DNA of 17,636 nt from Sphingomonas sp. (GTDB taxonomy: Bacteria > Pseudomonadota > Alphaproteobacteria > Sphingomonadales > Sphingomonadaceae). Position 1 is the first letter of the stretch. Each line of letters starts with the position of its first letter. Positions 6,153 to 13,197 of this stretch are shown one piece after another. The position numbers and the translations under genes were made by a program. The notes below the pieces were generated by a model, which had not been told where the DNA came from, did not search any database, and saw only the letters and a list, made by a program, of their open reading frames with translations. The stretch is from assembly GCA_030824725.1 (NCBI GenBank), contig JAPJRE010000033.1, positions 1-17,636 on the forward strand, given 5' to 3'.

Positions 6153-7139
6153 ATGGCGACCCCCCCTTCCCCCCGCACCGCCGTAATCACCGGCGCCTCC
6201 AGCGGCATCGGCCGCGCCACCGCCGAATTGTTCGCCGAAAGCGGCTGGCGGCTGGTGCTCGCCGCACGCGACGCCGAGGCATTGGAAGTGCTCGCAGGAG
6301 AACTGCGCGCCCTCGGCGCGGCGGTCGCGGTCGTCCCCACCGATATTGGCGACCATGCTGCGGTGGCGGCGCTCGCCAAGGCGGCACAGGCATTTGGCGG
6401 TACGATCGACCTGTGGTTCGCAAATGTCGGCGTCGGCGCGGTCGGGCGGTTCGAGGAAGTGCCAATCGAGGCGCACGAACAGGTCCTGCGCGCCAACCTG
6501 CTCGGCCACCTCTACGAGGCGCATGCGGTGCTGCCGATCTTCCAGCGCCAGGGCCGGGGCGTGTTCGTCAACATGATCTCGATGGTCGGTTTCGCCGCCG
6601 CGCCGCTGGCCGCCGCCTATTCGGCGAGCAAGTTCGGGTTGAAGGGTCTGTCCAAGGCGCTGCGCGCCGAACAGGCGGCGCACCCGCACATCCATGTCTG
6701 CGACGTCTATCCGGCGCTGGTCGACACGCCTGCGCTGGCCCATCCGGCCAACTATACCGGCAAGGCGATCCGTCCGCCGCTGCCGCTGGTCGATCCGCGG
6801 CGGGTGGCGGCAGCGGTGGTGCGCCTCGCCGATCACCCCCGCGCCACCACCATCGTCGGCGCGCAAACCTGGGCGGCGCGGATCGGCCATGCGCTGGCAC
6901 CCACACTGAGCCTCAAGATCGTCGATCGATGGTTCGAAGGCTATTTCGCCCAGGCACGGTCAGCGGCCGTCACCTCGGGCAATCTGTTCCAGCCGCCGGG
7001 CGATGCCCCTCGCATCGACGGCGGCTTCCGCCAGCCGGTGACGCGGCGCCTGCCGCTGCTGCTCGCGAGCGGCACGCTGCTGGCGCTGGGCGGCGCGGCG
7101 CTGCTCCGGCGTCGGGCATCGCGAGCGGAACCAAGCTAG
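6153..7139 (+). CDS. SDR-family oxidoreductase with C-terminal membrane anchor
   Basis: This is a 328-residue short-chain dehydrogenase. The cofactor motif TGASSGIG is at 13-20, N114 and S143 are in place, and the catalytic YSASK gives Y156 and K160. The second strand ends in AARD, which fits NADP. It is longer than the usual 250 residues: after the Rossmann domain (about 1-240) comes an extension ending in a hydrophobic stretch at about 301-318, followed by RRR. This predicts a single C-terminal membrane anchor with the catalytic domain in the cytoplasm. The ATG at 6153 is preceded by GGAG 7 bases away. It is divergent from the amidohydrolase gene. The substrate is unknown, and membership of the sugar pathway is possible but not supported by its family. 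Confidence 0.88.
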   Translation: MATPPSPRTAVITGASSGIGRATAELFAESGWRLVLAARDAEALEVLAGELRALGAAVAVVPTDIGDHAAVAALAKAAQAFGGTIDLWFANVGVGAVGRFEEVPIEAHEQVLRANLLGHLYEAHAVLPIFQRQGRGVFVNMISMVGFAAAPLAAAYSASKFGLKGLSKALRAEQAAHPHIHVCDVYPALVDTPALAHPANYTGKAIRPPLPLVDPRRVAAAVVRLADHPRATTIVGAQTWAARIGHALAPTLSLKIVDRWFEGYFAQARSAAVTSGNLFQPPGDAPRIDGGFRQPVTRRLPLLLASGTLLALGGAALLRRRASRAEPS

Positions 7140-7177
7140 ACTATGTTCGTCGCCTCGCCGTTGAGAGAGGAATGCCC

Positions 7178-7396
7178 ATGACGACCAATCCGATGCGCGA
7201 CCGTACCGAGACCGAACGCCATGCCCATGCCGTCGACGCCCAGAGCGCCCCGCCGCGCGACGGGCGGGTGGATGCGCTGGCCGGCGAGGACCCAGACGGC
7301 ATTCCGATGACGGGGGAGGAAGATCCGTTTGTCGAGACGGAGCAGCTTCCCCCGGAAGCGGGGGATGACGCGGAGGCCGAGGCGCATCCATCGTAG
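7178..7396 (+). CDS. Small acidic hypothetical protein
   Basis: This is a 72-residue protein starting MTTNPMRDRTETERHAHA. The ATG at 7178 is preferred over the ATG at 7172 because AGGA (7168-7171) is 6 bases before the former and touches the latter. It is rich in Asp, Glu and Pro, with few hydrophobic residues and no predicted membrane span, so it is probably largely disordered. It lies 38 bases after the SDR stop and is likely in the same transcript. No family is recognised. Codon bias at third positions matches the neighbours, which supports a real gene. Confidence 0.6.
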   Translation: MTTNPMRDRTETERHAHAVDAQSAPPRDGRVDALAGEDPDGIPMTGEEDPFVETEQLPPEAGDDAEAEAHPS

Positions 7397-7404
7397 CGCC
7401 CCTT

Positions 7405-7501
7405 AGCCCCTCCCCTTTAGGCGCATCAGGTCGGCACTGCCCCCGGCAGCGCCTGAACAGCGCGGGGCGCTGTTCACCTGATGCGGGGATGGGGTGGGGC
7501 T
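7405..7501. repeat. Cloverleaf-like nested inverted repeat
   Basis: Four nested pairings are visible. AGCCCC (7405-7410) pairs with GGGGCT (7496-7501), and TCCCC (7411-7415) with GGGGA (7485-7489). GCATCAGGT (7423-7431) pairs perfectly with ACCTGATGC (7476-7484). Inside this 9-bp stem lie two hairpins: CTGCC-CCC-GGCAG (7437-7449) and the perfect 9-bp GAACAGCGC-GGG-GCGCTGTTC (7455-7475). Together they form a three-way junction. It starts 8 bases after the stop of the small acidic gene and could be an extragenic repeat, a transcript-end structure or a small mobile palindromic element. Confidence 0.7.
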
Positions 7502-7503
7502 GT

Positions 7504-7516
7504 GTCTCGCAGAGAC
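7504..7516. repeat. Short inverted repeat next to the cloverleaf element
   Basis: GTCTC-GCA-GAGAC is a perfect 5-bp stem with a 3-base loop. It sits 2 bases beyond the outer arm of the element at 7405-7501 and may belong to it. Confidence 0.3.
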
Positions 7517-7545
7517 CAACCCACGTTCTGGAATCCCTCCACCCC

Positions 7546-7573
7546 AAACCCCTCCTCCCAGGAGGAGGGGTTT
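7546..7573. terminator. Perfect 13-bp hairpin downstream of the DUF445 gene
   Basis: AAACCCCTCCTCC (7546-7558) and GGAGGAGGGGTTT (7561-7573) pair completely around a two-base gap (the real loop would be four bases or more). It begins 8 bases after the DUF445 stop on the minus strand, where the arm ends in TTT but no longer T-run follows. It may be a transcript-end structure. The purine/pyrimidine-rich arms also resemble extragenic repeats frequent in sphingomonads. Confidence 0.5.
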
Positions 7574-7581
7574 GAGAAGGT

Positions 7582-8841
7582 TTACAGCACCACATCCACC
7601 GCGTGGATCGCCACGCCGACTAATCCGCCGACCACCGTCCCGTTGATCCGGATATATTGCAGGTCGCGCCCCACCGCATTTTCCAGGCGCGAGGTGACGG
7701 TCTGCGCATCCCAGCCGCGGATGGTGTCCGAGACCAGCCGGACGATGCCGTCGCCATAGTCCGATGCAGCACCCACTGCCGAGCGCCGCACGAACCGGTT
7801 GATCGTCCGCGCCAGCTTCGCATCGGTCTGCAGCGTGCCGCCGAACTGGCGCAGCGCCTCGCCCATCCGGCCGCCCAGCGCCCGCTCGGGATCGCGCGCC
7901 AGCCGCAGCATCGCGCCGCGGCTCTGCTCCCACAGCCCTTCCACCCAGCGCTGGAAGCCTTCATTCTCCAGCATCTCGAGCTTGAAGCTTTCCACCTTCG
8001 CCTGCAGTTCGGGATCGTGCTGGAGGCGATCGGCGAGGCTCTCCAGCCCCTCCTCCACCTTGGCGCGGACGGGATGCGCTGGGTCCTCCGCCATCTCGTC
8101 GATCAGCTTCTTGAGCCCCTCGATGATCTTGGTCGCCAGGGTCTCGTCGAGCCCGGTCCAGCGCATCACCGATCCGGCGCGGGCATGGACCATCTCGCGG
8201 ATCAGATGCTCGTTCGCCTCCAGGATGCGCGCCGCGCCGCGCGTCATCGAATCGAGCAGCGGCAAATGGCGGCCATTGGCGATCGCCGCCGCAAGCGCCT
8301 GGCCGAACAAAGGCGCGACGTCGATCGTGCGCAAACGGCCGGCGATCGCCCCCTTCACCATGCCGCCGAGCCGCTCCTGGTCGAGCGATTCGAGAATGTT
8401 CGCCGCCAGCCGCGACGCACCCGCGCCGATCCGGCCGGTGCCGTGCGACGGCGCCGCGAGCCACCGCCCCGCCGCAGCCGCCACATCGAGCCGCTGCATC
8501 CGCCGCGCCACCACGCGCGGGATCAGGAAATTGGCGCGGAGGAACTGGCCGAGCGTCTCGGCGATGCGATCCTTGTTGCGCGGGATGATCGCAGTGTGCG
8601 GGATCGGCAGGTGGAGCGGGTGGCGGAACAGCGCGGTGACCGCGAACCAGTCGGCCAAGCCACCGACCATCGCCGCCTCGGCAAAGGCGCGGACGAAGGG
8701 GAGCGCGGGGTGCAGCCCCTGGAAATGGCGGGCGACGAGAAACAGCGCCGCCATTGCCAGCAGCAGCCCGGTCGCGACCATCCGCATCCGGCGCAGGGCA
8801 GCGGGCGGTGGGTCGCTGCGAAGGCGTGGGTTAAGGCTCAT
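7582..8841 (-). CDS. DUF445 family membrane protein
   Basis: This is a 419-residue protein of the DUF445/YjiN type. It has an N-terminal hydrophobic segment at about 20-38, followed by the conserved AMVGGLADWFAVTALFRHP and LPIPHTAIIPRNKDRIAETLGQFL blocks. A long helical, charged middle region follows. The C-terminal YIRINGTVVGGLVGVAIHAVD is a second membrane segment with the typical family ending. The ATG at 8841 is chosen over an in-frame TTG at 8847; no clear Shine-Dalgarno is seen before either. It lies 37 bases downstream of the ydfG-type gene and is probably co-transcribed with it. The biochemical role of this family is not established. Confidence 0.9.
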   Translation of the reverse strand: MSLNPRLRSDPPPAALRRMRMVATGLLLAMAALFLVARHFQGLHPALPFVRAFAEAAMVGGLADWFAVTALFRHPLHLPIPHTAIIPRNKDRIAETLGQFLRANFLIPRVVARRMQRLDVAAAAGRWLAAPSHGTGRIGAGASRLAANILESLDQERLGGMVKGAIAGRLRTIDVAPLFGQALAAAIANGRHLPLLDSMTRGAARILEANEHLIREMVHARAGSVMRWTGLDETLATKIIEGLKKLIDEMAEDPAHPVRAKVEEGLESLADRLQHDPELQAKVESFKLEMLENEGFQRWVEGLWEQSRGAMLRLARDPERALGGRMGEALRQFGGTLQTDAKLARTINRFVRRSAVGAASDYGDGIVRLVSDTIRGWDAQTVTSRLENAVGRDLQYIRINGTVVGGLVGVAIHAVDVVL

Positions 8842-8878
8842 GACCAATGCAACGCCGGGAAGGCCGCGCGCGCTCCGC

Positions 8879-9613
8879 TCAGCCTTCGCGATGCACCGCG
8901 AACGGGCCGTTCGCCTGGTTGACCGGCATCAGCTCGAGCGTGTTGACCGCGAAGTGCGGCGGCAGCGTCGCCACCCACAGCATCGTCTCGGCAATGTCCT
9001 CGGCGGTCATCGGGTTGACGCCGGCATAGACCTTGTCCGAGGCGTCCTGGCTGCCGGTGCGGACCAGGGTGAACTCGGTCTCGACCATGCCCGGCTCGAT
9101 CGAGGTGACGCGCACGCCGGTGCCGATCAGGTCGGCGCGCAGGTTGAGCGTGAACTGGCGGACGAACGCCTTGGTCGCGCCGTACACATTGCCGCCCGGG
9201 TACGGGTAGGTCGCCGCCACCGACGACAGGTTGATGATCCCGCCCTTGCGCGCGACCAGCCCCGGCAGCAGCTTGTGGGTGATCGAGACCAGCGCCGTCA
9301 CATTGGTGTCGATCATCGTCCGCCAATTGTCGAGCGAAGCCTGCTGCGCGGGCTCCAGGCCGAGCGCGAGACCGGCATTGTTGATCAGGAGGTCGATTGC
9401 GGAAAAGGGCGCGGGCAGGCCGTCCAGCGCCGCGTCGCGCGCGACTTCGTCGCGGATGTCGAAGGCGAGGGTGTGGACGCGCTCGCCGGCGAGCTTTTCG
9501 AGCCGATCGGCGCGGCGGCCGGTCGCCACGACATGCCAGCCGGCATCGGCAAAGGCGCGCACCGAAGCTTCGCCGATCCCGGCGGTCGCGCCGGTGATGA
9601 GTACGGTAGGCAT
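8879..9613 (-). CDS. ydfG: YdfG-type SDR, 3-hydroxy acid dehydrogenase
   Basis: This is a 244-residue classical short-chain dehydrogenase. TGATAGIG (7-14) binds NADP, helped by the basic TGRR at 31-34. NNAG is at 78-81, S130/S131 precede the catalytic Y144 and K148 (YGATK). The C-terminus, NTLELMPVNQANGPFAVHRE, is characteristic of the YdfG group, which oxidises serine, L-allo-threonine and 3-hydroxy acids and reduces malonic semialdehyde. The ATG at 9613 has AGGAG 7 bases upstream. It is the first gene of a probable two-gene transcript with the DUF445 gene. The exact substrate preference is inferred from the family. Confidence 0.88.
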   Translation of the reverse strand: MPTVLITGATAGIGEASVRAFADAGWHVVATGRRADRLEKLAGERVHTLAFDIRDEVARDAALDGLPAPFSAIDLLINNAGLALGLEPAQQASLDNWRTMIDTNVTALVSITHKLLPGLVARKGGIINLSSVAATYPYPGGNVYGATKAFVRQFTLNLRADLIGTGVRVTSIEPGMVETEFTLVRTGSQDASDKVYAGVNPMTAEDIAETMLWVATLPPHFAVNTLELMPVNQANGPFAVHREG

Positions 9614-9770
9614 GGCAACTCCTGGAATGACGTTTCCCCTCCTATACGCACGCCGACACTATTTGGATTAGCTTTTTGCGAGCGCGCGGCGAGGGAGGCA
9701 GAACGACCGGCCGCGCGGAACCGCGCCGATGCTCGTGCGGTTTCGATCCTCGAGCGATGAAGGATTTGAA

Positions 9771-10058
9771 ATGGCCGCACAGCAGCTGGAAATCGACGAC
9801 ACCACCCTGTTCGACGATCTCGACGATCGCCAGCTGGAGTTCGACGGCCGGGTCGACGGCGAGGACTATCAGTTCGCGGTGCAGTACAGCGTGATCGAGG
9901 CGCTGGGCGGCAGCCAGCCCGAGGGCGATGCCGAGGAAAGCTTCCGCCGCTACCGCGACCCGATCGCGCAGGCCGCGCTTGTCGCGCTTGCCGAGGGCCC
10001 GGACCGGCCGATCATCGTGATCAGCGAAAACGACCTCGACCGGGAGGCCCGGGCATGA
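9771..10058 (+). CDS. DUF1488-like small protein
   Basis: This is a 95-residue acidic protein. The ATG at 9771 is chosen because AAGGA (9760-9764) lies 6 bases upstream; the frame extends further but without a better signal. The layout matches DUF1488: an N-terminal D-D-R-x-x-x-F-x-G block, a central strand region (YQFAVQYSVIEAL), the helix FRRYRDPIAQAALVAL, and the final strand IIVISENDLD. The function of that family is unknown. Its stop overlaps the next start as ATGA, so the two genes are translationally coupled. It is divergent from the ydfG-type gene, with 157 bases between the starts. Confidence 0.75.
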   Translation: MAAQQLEIDDTTLFDDLDDRQLEFDGRVDGEDYQFAVQYSVIEALGGSQPEGDAEESFRRYRDPIAQAALVALAEGPDRPIIVISENDLDREARA

Positions 10059-10324
10059 CCGAAGCACGCTGGGGCGACGACGCCAAGAATCCGCCGATCG
10101 ACTGGACGATGAGCGCGGCGCTGGAGAATGTCGTGCGCGGCGGCGGCGACATCGCCGCGGTCACCAATCTGGGCGACGCGGTGCGCGCGTGGCGCGAGCT
10201 GGATCCGGACCACCGGGCGCATGCAGTGCTGATCCTCGACCATCCAGTGCACATCGACGGTGCGGCACTGAATCGCTTCGAAGGCGAAGGCATCGCGGCG
10301 CTCGCGGAGCGCATTGCCGACTGA
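10055..10324 (+). CDS. Hypothetical protein coupled to the DUF1488-like gene
   Basis: This is an 89-residue protein starting MTEARWGDDAKNPPIDW. The ATG is inside the ATGA overlap with the preceding stop, and GGGAGG lies upstream within that gene. It looks soluble, with helical segments and a short predicted strand (AHAVLILD) before HPVHIDG. It has no signal peptide, no cysteines and no recognised domain. The overlap implies production in a fixed ratio with the DUF1488-like partner and perhaps physical interaction, which is an inference. The perfect hairpin at 10330-10374 follows 5 bases after its stop. Confidence 0.7.
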   Translation: MTEARWGDDAKNPPIDWTMSAALENVVRGGGDIAAVTNLGDAVRAWRELDPDHRAHAVLILDHPVHIDGAALNRFEGEGIAALAERIAD

Positions 10325-10329
10325 GCCTC

Positions 10330-10374
10330 CCGCCAAGTGGGGCAGTTGAAGATTGCAACTGCCCCACTTGGCGG
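10330..10374. terminator. Perfect 19-bp hairpin between convergent transcripts
   Basis: CCGCCAAGTGGGGCAGTTG (10330-10348) is the exact reverse complement of 10356-10374, with a 7-base loop. It lies 5 bases after one convergent gene and 29 bases after gyrB on the other strand. No T-tract follows on either side, so it is not a textbook intrinsic terminator. It should still stabilise or end both mRNAs. Confidence 0.65.
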
Positions 10375-10403
10375 TGCGGAACGTCCCGCGGCCGGACGAA
10401 TGA

Positions 10404-12896
10404 TCAGACGTCGAGATTGGCGACGCTGAGCGCATTCTCCTGGATGAAGTCGCGGCGCGGTTCGACCACGTCGCCCATCAGCTGGGTGAAGATCGCGTCG
10501 GCCACGTCGGCCTGGTCGATCGCCACCTGCAGCATAGAGCGGTTCTGCGGATCGAGCGTGGTCTCCCACAGCTGCTCCGCATTCATCTCGCCCAGACCCT
10601 TGTAGCGCTGGATCGCCAGCCCCTTGCGCCCGGAGGCGAGGATCGCGTCGAGCAGCTGCGACGGGCGCGACACCAGGCTCTCGCCCTTGCCGACGGCGAC
10701 GGGAGCCTCCTCCTCCGGCACGGGCGCATCCACCTCGGTCGCGAGGCCCTTGTTCGACACGAGCTTCGACGGCGTGAGATACGCCGCCGCCTGCTCGCTC
10801 GCCAGCGTGTGCAGTTTGCGCGCCTCGGCGGAGACGAGGAAGCTCGCCTCGACGATGTGGTGGTCGGTCACACCGCGCCACAGCCGCTCGAAATGATAAC
10901 CGCCATCCTCGGTGATGCGCGCGCTCCACCGGGCTTCGGTGTCGGCGGCGTTGAGCCGGTCGACGACGGTCTTCAGCTCCTCGGCGTGCCGCTCGCGGCT
11001 CACCGACGGATCGAGCGCGCCGCCCAGCGCCAGCGATTCGATGATCATCGGATCATAGCGGCGCGGCACGTAGCGCATGAGGGTACGCATGCGACGGGCA
11101 TGCTCGACCAAAGTCCGCAGGTCCTCGCCCGAACGCTGGCTGCCATTGGTGTCGAGCACCGTGCCGCCCACGCCGGCATCGACCAGATACTGGTCGAGCG
11201 CCGCATCGTCCTTGAGGTACACCTCGGAGCGGCCCTTGGTCGCCTTATAGAGCGGCGGCTGGGCGATATAGAGGTGCCCGTTGGTGATGATCTCGGGCAT
11301 CTGGCGGTAGAAGAAGGTCAGCAGCAGCGTGCGGATGTGCGCGCCGTCCACGTCGGCGTCGGTCATGATGACGATCTTGTGGTAGCGGAGCTTCTCGATG
11401 TTGAAATCGTCGCGGATGCCGGTGCCCAGCGCGGTGATGATCGTGCCGATTTCGCGGCTGGCGAGCATCCGGTCAAAGCGCGCACGCTCGACGTTGAGGA
11501 TCTTGCCGCGCAGCGGCAGGATCGCCTGGAAGTGGCGATCGCGGCCCTGCTTGGCCGATCCGCCGGCCGAGTCACCCTCGACGAAGAAGAGTTCGGACTT
11601 GGCGGGATCGCGCTCCTGGCAGTCGGCGAGCTTGCCGGGCAGGCTGGCGATGTCCATCACGCCCTTGCGGCGGGTGAGCTCGCGGGCGCGCTTGGCGGCC
11701 TCGCGCGCTGCCGCCGCGTCGATCACCTTCTGGATGATCTGCTTCGCGACGGCGGGATTCTCTTCCAGCCACTCGGCCAGCTTGTCCGCCATCAGGCTTT
11801 CGAGCGGCTGGCGGACTTCGGAGGAGACCAGCTTGTCCTTGGTCTGGCTGCTGAACTTGGGGTCCGGCAGCTTGACCGAGACGATCGCGGTGAGCCCCTC
11901 GCGCATATCGTCGCCGGTGAGGCTGACCTTCTCCTTCTTCAGCATCCCCGACTTGTCGGCATAGCTGTTGAGCGTGCGGGTCAGCGCCGCGCGGAACGCC
12001 GCGAGGTGGGTGCCGCCGTCGCGCTGCGGGATGTTGTTGGTGAAGCAGAGGACGTTTTCGTAATAGCTGTCGTTCCACTCCAGCGCGACGTCGATCGTCA
12101 CGTCGTCGCGGGTGCCGCTGATCGCCACCGGATCGGGCATCAGCGCGACCTTGTTGCGATCGAGATACTTCACGAACGCGGCGATGCCGCCCTCGTAGAA
12201 CAGCTCGATTTCCTTCACTTCCTCGTGCCGCGCGTCGCGCAGGAACAGCCGCACGCCCGAATTGAGGAAGGCAAGCTCGCGGTAGCGATGCTCGAGCTTC
12301 TCGAAATCATATTCGGTAATCTTGAACGTCTCCGGGCTGGCGAGGAAGGTCACGCGCGTGCCCTTCTTGCCGTTGGCCGGGCCGATCACCTTGAGCGGCG
12401 CCTCGGCATCGCCGTGACGGAAGCGCATGTAATGCTCCTCGCCGTCGCGCCAGATGTTGAGGTCGAGCCACTCGCTGAGCGCGTTCACGACCGACACGCC
12501 CACGCCGTGCAGGCCGCCCGAAACCTTGTAGGCATTGCTGTCCGAGGTGTTCTCGAACTTGCCGCCCGCGTGGAGCTGGGTCATGATCACTTCGGCGGCG
12601 GATACGCCCTCTTCGGAGTGGATGCCCGTGGGGATGCCGCGGCCGTTATCCTCGACCGAAACCGATCCGTCGGCATTCAGCGTGATCTGGATCAGGTCGC
12701 AATGGCCCGCCAGCGCCTCGTCGATCGCATTGTCGGAAACCTCGAACACCATGTGGTGGAGGCCCGAACCGTCGTCGGTATCGCCGATATACATGCCGGG
12801 GCGCTTGCGGACCGCGTCGAGGCCCTTGAGAACCTTGATGGAATCTGCGCCGTACTCGTTCGCGTTGGGATCGTTCGTCTTCGGAGTGTCTGCCAT
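10404..12896 (-). CDS. gyrB: DNA gyrase subunit B
   Basis: This is an 830-residue GyrB, the ATPase and Toprim subunit that works with GyrA to introduce negative supercoils. In the GHKL domain, EVSDNAIDEALAG, DNGRGIP, GLHGVGVSVVNALS and QRDGGTH are all present. The Toprim domain has FFVEGDSAGGSA and MTDADVDGAHI. The C-terminus ends with IQRYKGLGEMNAEQLWETT and a short tail. An inserted segment with FERLWRGVTDHHIVEASF lies between the Toprim motifs and the tail, as in other Gram-negative long-form GyrB. Start: ATG at 12896 (MADTPKTNDPN). An in-frame TTG at 12935 would extend it by 13 residues. No Shine-Dalgarno precedes the ATG, and TATATC lies 6 bases before it. Confidence 0.97.
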   Translation of the reverse strand: MADTPKTNDPNANEYGADSIKVLKGLDAVRKRPGMYIGDTDDGSGLHHMVFEVSDNAIDEALAGHCDLIQITLNADGSVSVEDNGRGIPTGIHSEEGVSAAEVIMTQLHAGGKFENTSDSNAYKVSGGLHGVGVSVVNALSEWLDLNIWRDGEEHYMRFRHGDAEAPLKVIGPANGKKGTRVTFLASPETFKITEYDFEKLEHRYRELAFLNSGVRLFLRDARHEEVKEIELFYEGGIAAFVKYLDRNKVALMPDPVAISGTRDDVTIDVALEWNDSYYENVLCFTNNIPQRDGGTHLAAFRAALTRTLNSYADKSGMLKKEKVSLTGDDMREGLTAIVSVKLPDPKFSSQTKDKLVSSEVRQPLESLMADKLAEWLEENPAVAKQIIQKVIDAAAAREAAKRARELTRRKGVMDIASLPGKLADCQERDPAKSELFFVEGDSAGGSAKQGRDRHFQAILPLRGKILNVERARFDRMLASREIGTIITALGTGIRDDFNIEKLRYHKIVIMTDADVDGAHIRTLLLTFFYRQMPEIITNGHLYIAQPPLYKATKGRSEVYLKDDAALDQYLVDAGVGGTVLDTNGSQRSGEDLRTLVEHARRMRTLMRYVPRRYDPMIIESLALGGALDPSVSRERHAEELKTVVDRLNAADTEARWSARITEDGGYHFERLWRGVTDHHIVEASFLVSAEARKLHTLASEQAAAYLTPSKLVSNKGLATEVDAPVPEEEAPVAVGKGESLVSRPSQLLDAILASGRKGLAIQRYKGLGEMNAEQLWETTLDPQNRSMLQVAIDQADVADAIFTQLMGDVVEPRRDFIQENALSVANLDV

Positions 12897-12902
12897 GCCG
12901 AG

Positions 12903-12908
12903 GATATA
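12903..12908 (-). promoter_or_regulatory. Possible -10 box giving a leaderless gyrB mRNA
   Basis: TATATC is followed by six bases and then the gyrB ATG. If used as a -10 hexamer, transcription would start at or next to the A of the ATG. The best -35 at 17-base spacing (TTCCGT) is poor, so this is tentative. Confidence 0.3.
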
Positions 12909-12944
12909 GGGATTCAGGGCACGGAACGGAAGCAAAATGGAGGG

Positions 12945-13118
12945 TTAGCGCTTGCGATCCGCCGCGTCGTGATCCTCGTAATTGCGGCGAGTCGCTTCTT
13001 CGGTTTCTTGCCGCTGGCGCCGGGACGTGCGATTGCGCAGGATCGCCCAGAGCAGCGCGGCGGCAAGGACGATCGGGCCGACGATCACCATCAGGCCCTG
13101 CATGCTGGACAAGTCCAT
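12945..13118 (-). CDS. Small single-span membrane protein upstream of gyrB
   Basis: This is a 57-residue protein. A hydrophobic span at about 8-27 (GLMVIVGPIVLAAALLWAIL) is followed by a highly charged tail of Arg, Glu and Asp. The ATG at 13118 (MDLSSMQG) is preferred because GGAGAGAG ends 5 bases before it; an in-frame ATG at 13133 overlaps that site. The N-terminus is short and the tail basic just after the span, which suggests a cytoplasmic C-terminus. It ends 48 bases before the gyrB start on the same strand and could share a transcript. No named family is recognised. Confidence 0.65.
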   Translation of the reverse strand: MDLSSMQGLMVIVGPIVLAAALLWAILRNRTSRRQRQETEEATRRNYEDHDAADRKR

Positions 13119-13197
13119 GGCATCTCTCTCCATTTTGCCCGGATCAACGAAGCGCGCGCCTCTTTCGATCCGTGCCAGCGCCCCCATATCGCCGACC

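Noticed and set aside
6006..6890. N-terminal extension of the amidohydrolase to 571 residues
   Set aside because: The extension is antisense to the SDR gene and the family starts at the DAHHHLW motif, so the ATG at 6005 is the start.
6080..7396. Long frame joining a shadow of the SDR gene to the small acidic protein
   Set aside because: The upstream part is the SDR gene read in another frame; only the last 72 codons have their own ribosome-binding site.
7799..9760. Plus-strand open frame of 653 codons across the DUF445 and ydfG genes
   Set aside because: Antisense shadow of two well-supported genes; its composition is Ser/Arg/Pro-rich and has no start context.
9614..9770. Search for promoters between the ydfG-type and DUF1488-like genes
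   Set aside because: An AT-richer patch near 9655-9680 exists, but no convincing -35/-10 pair could be assigned for either direction.
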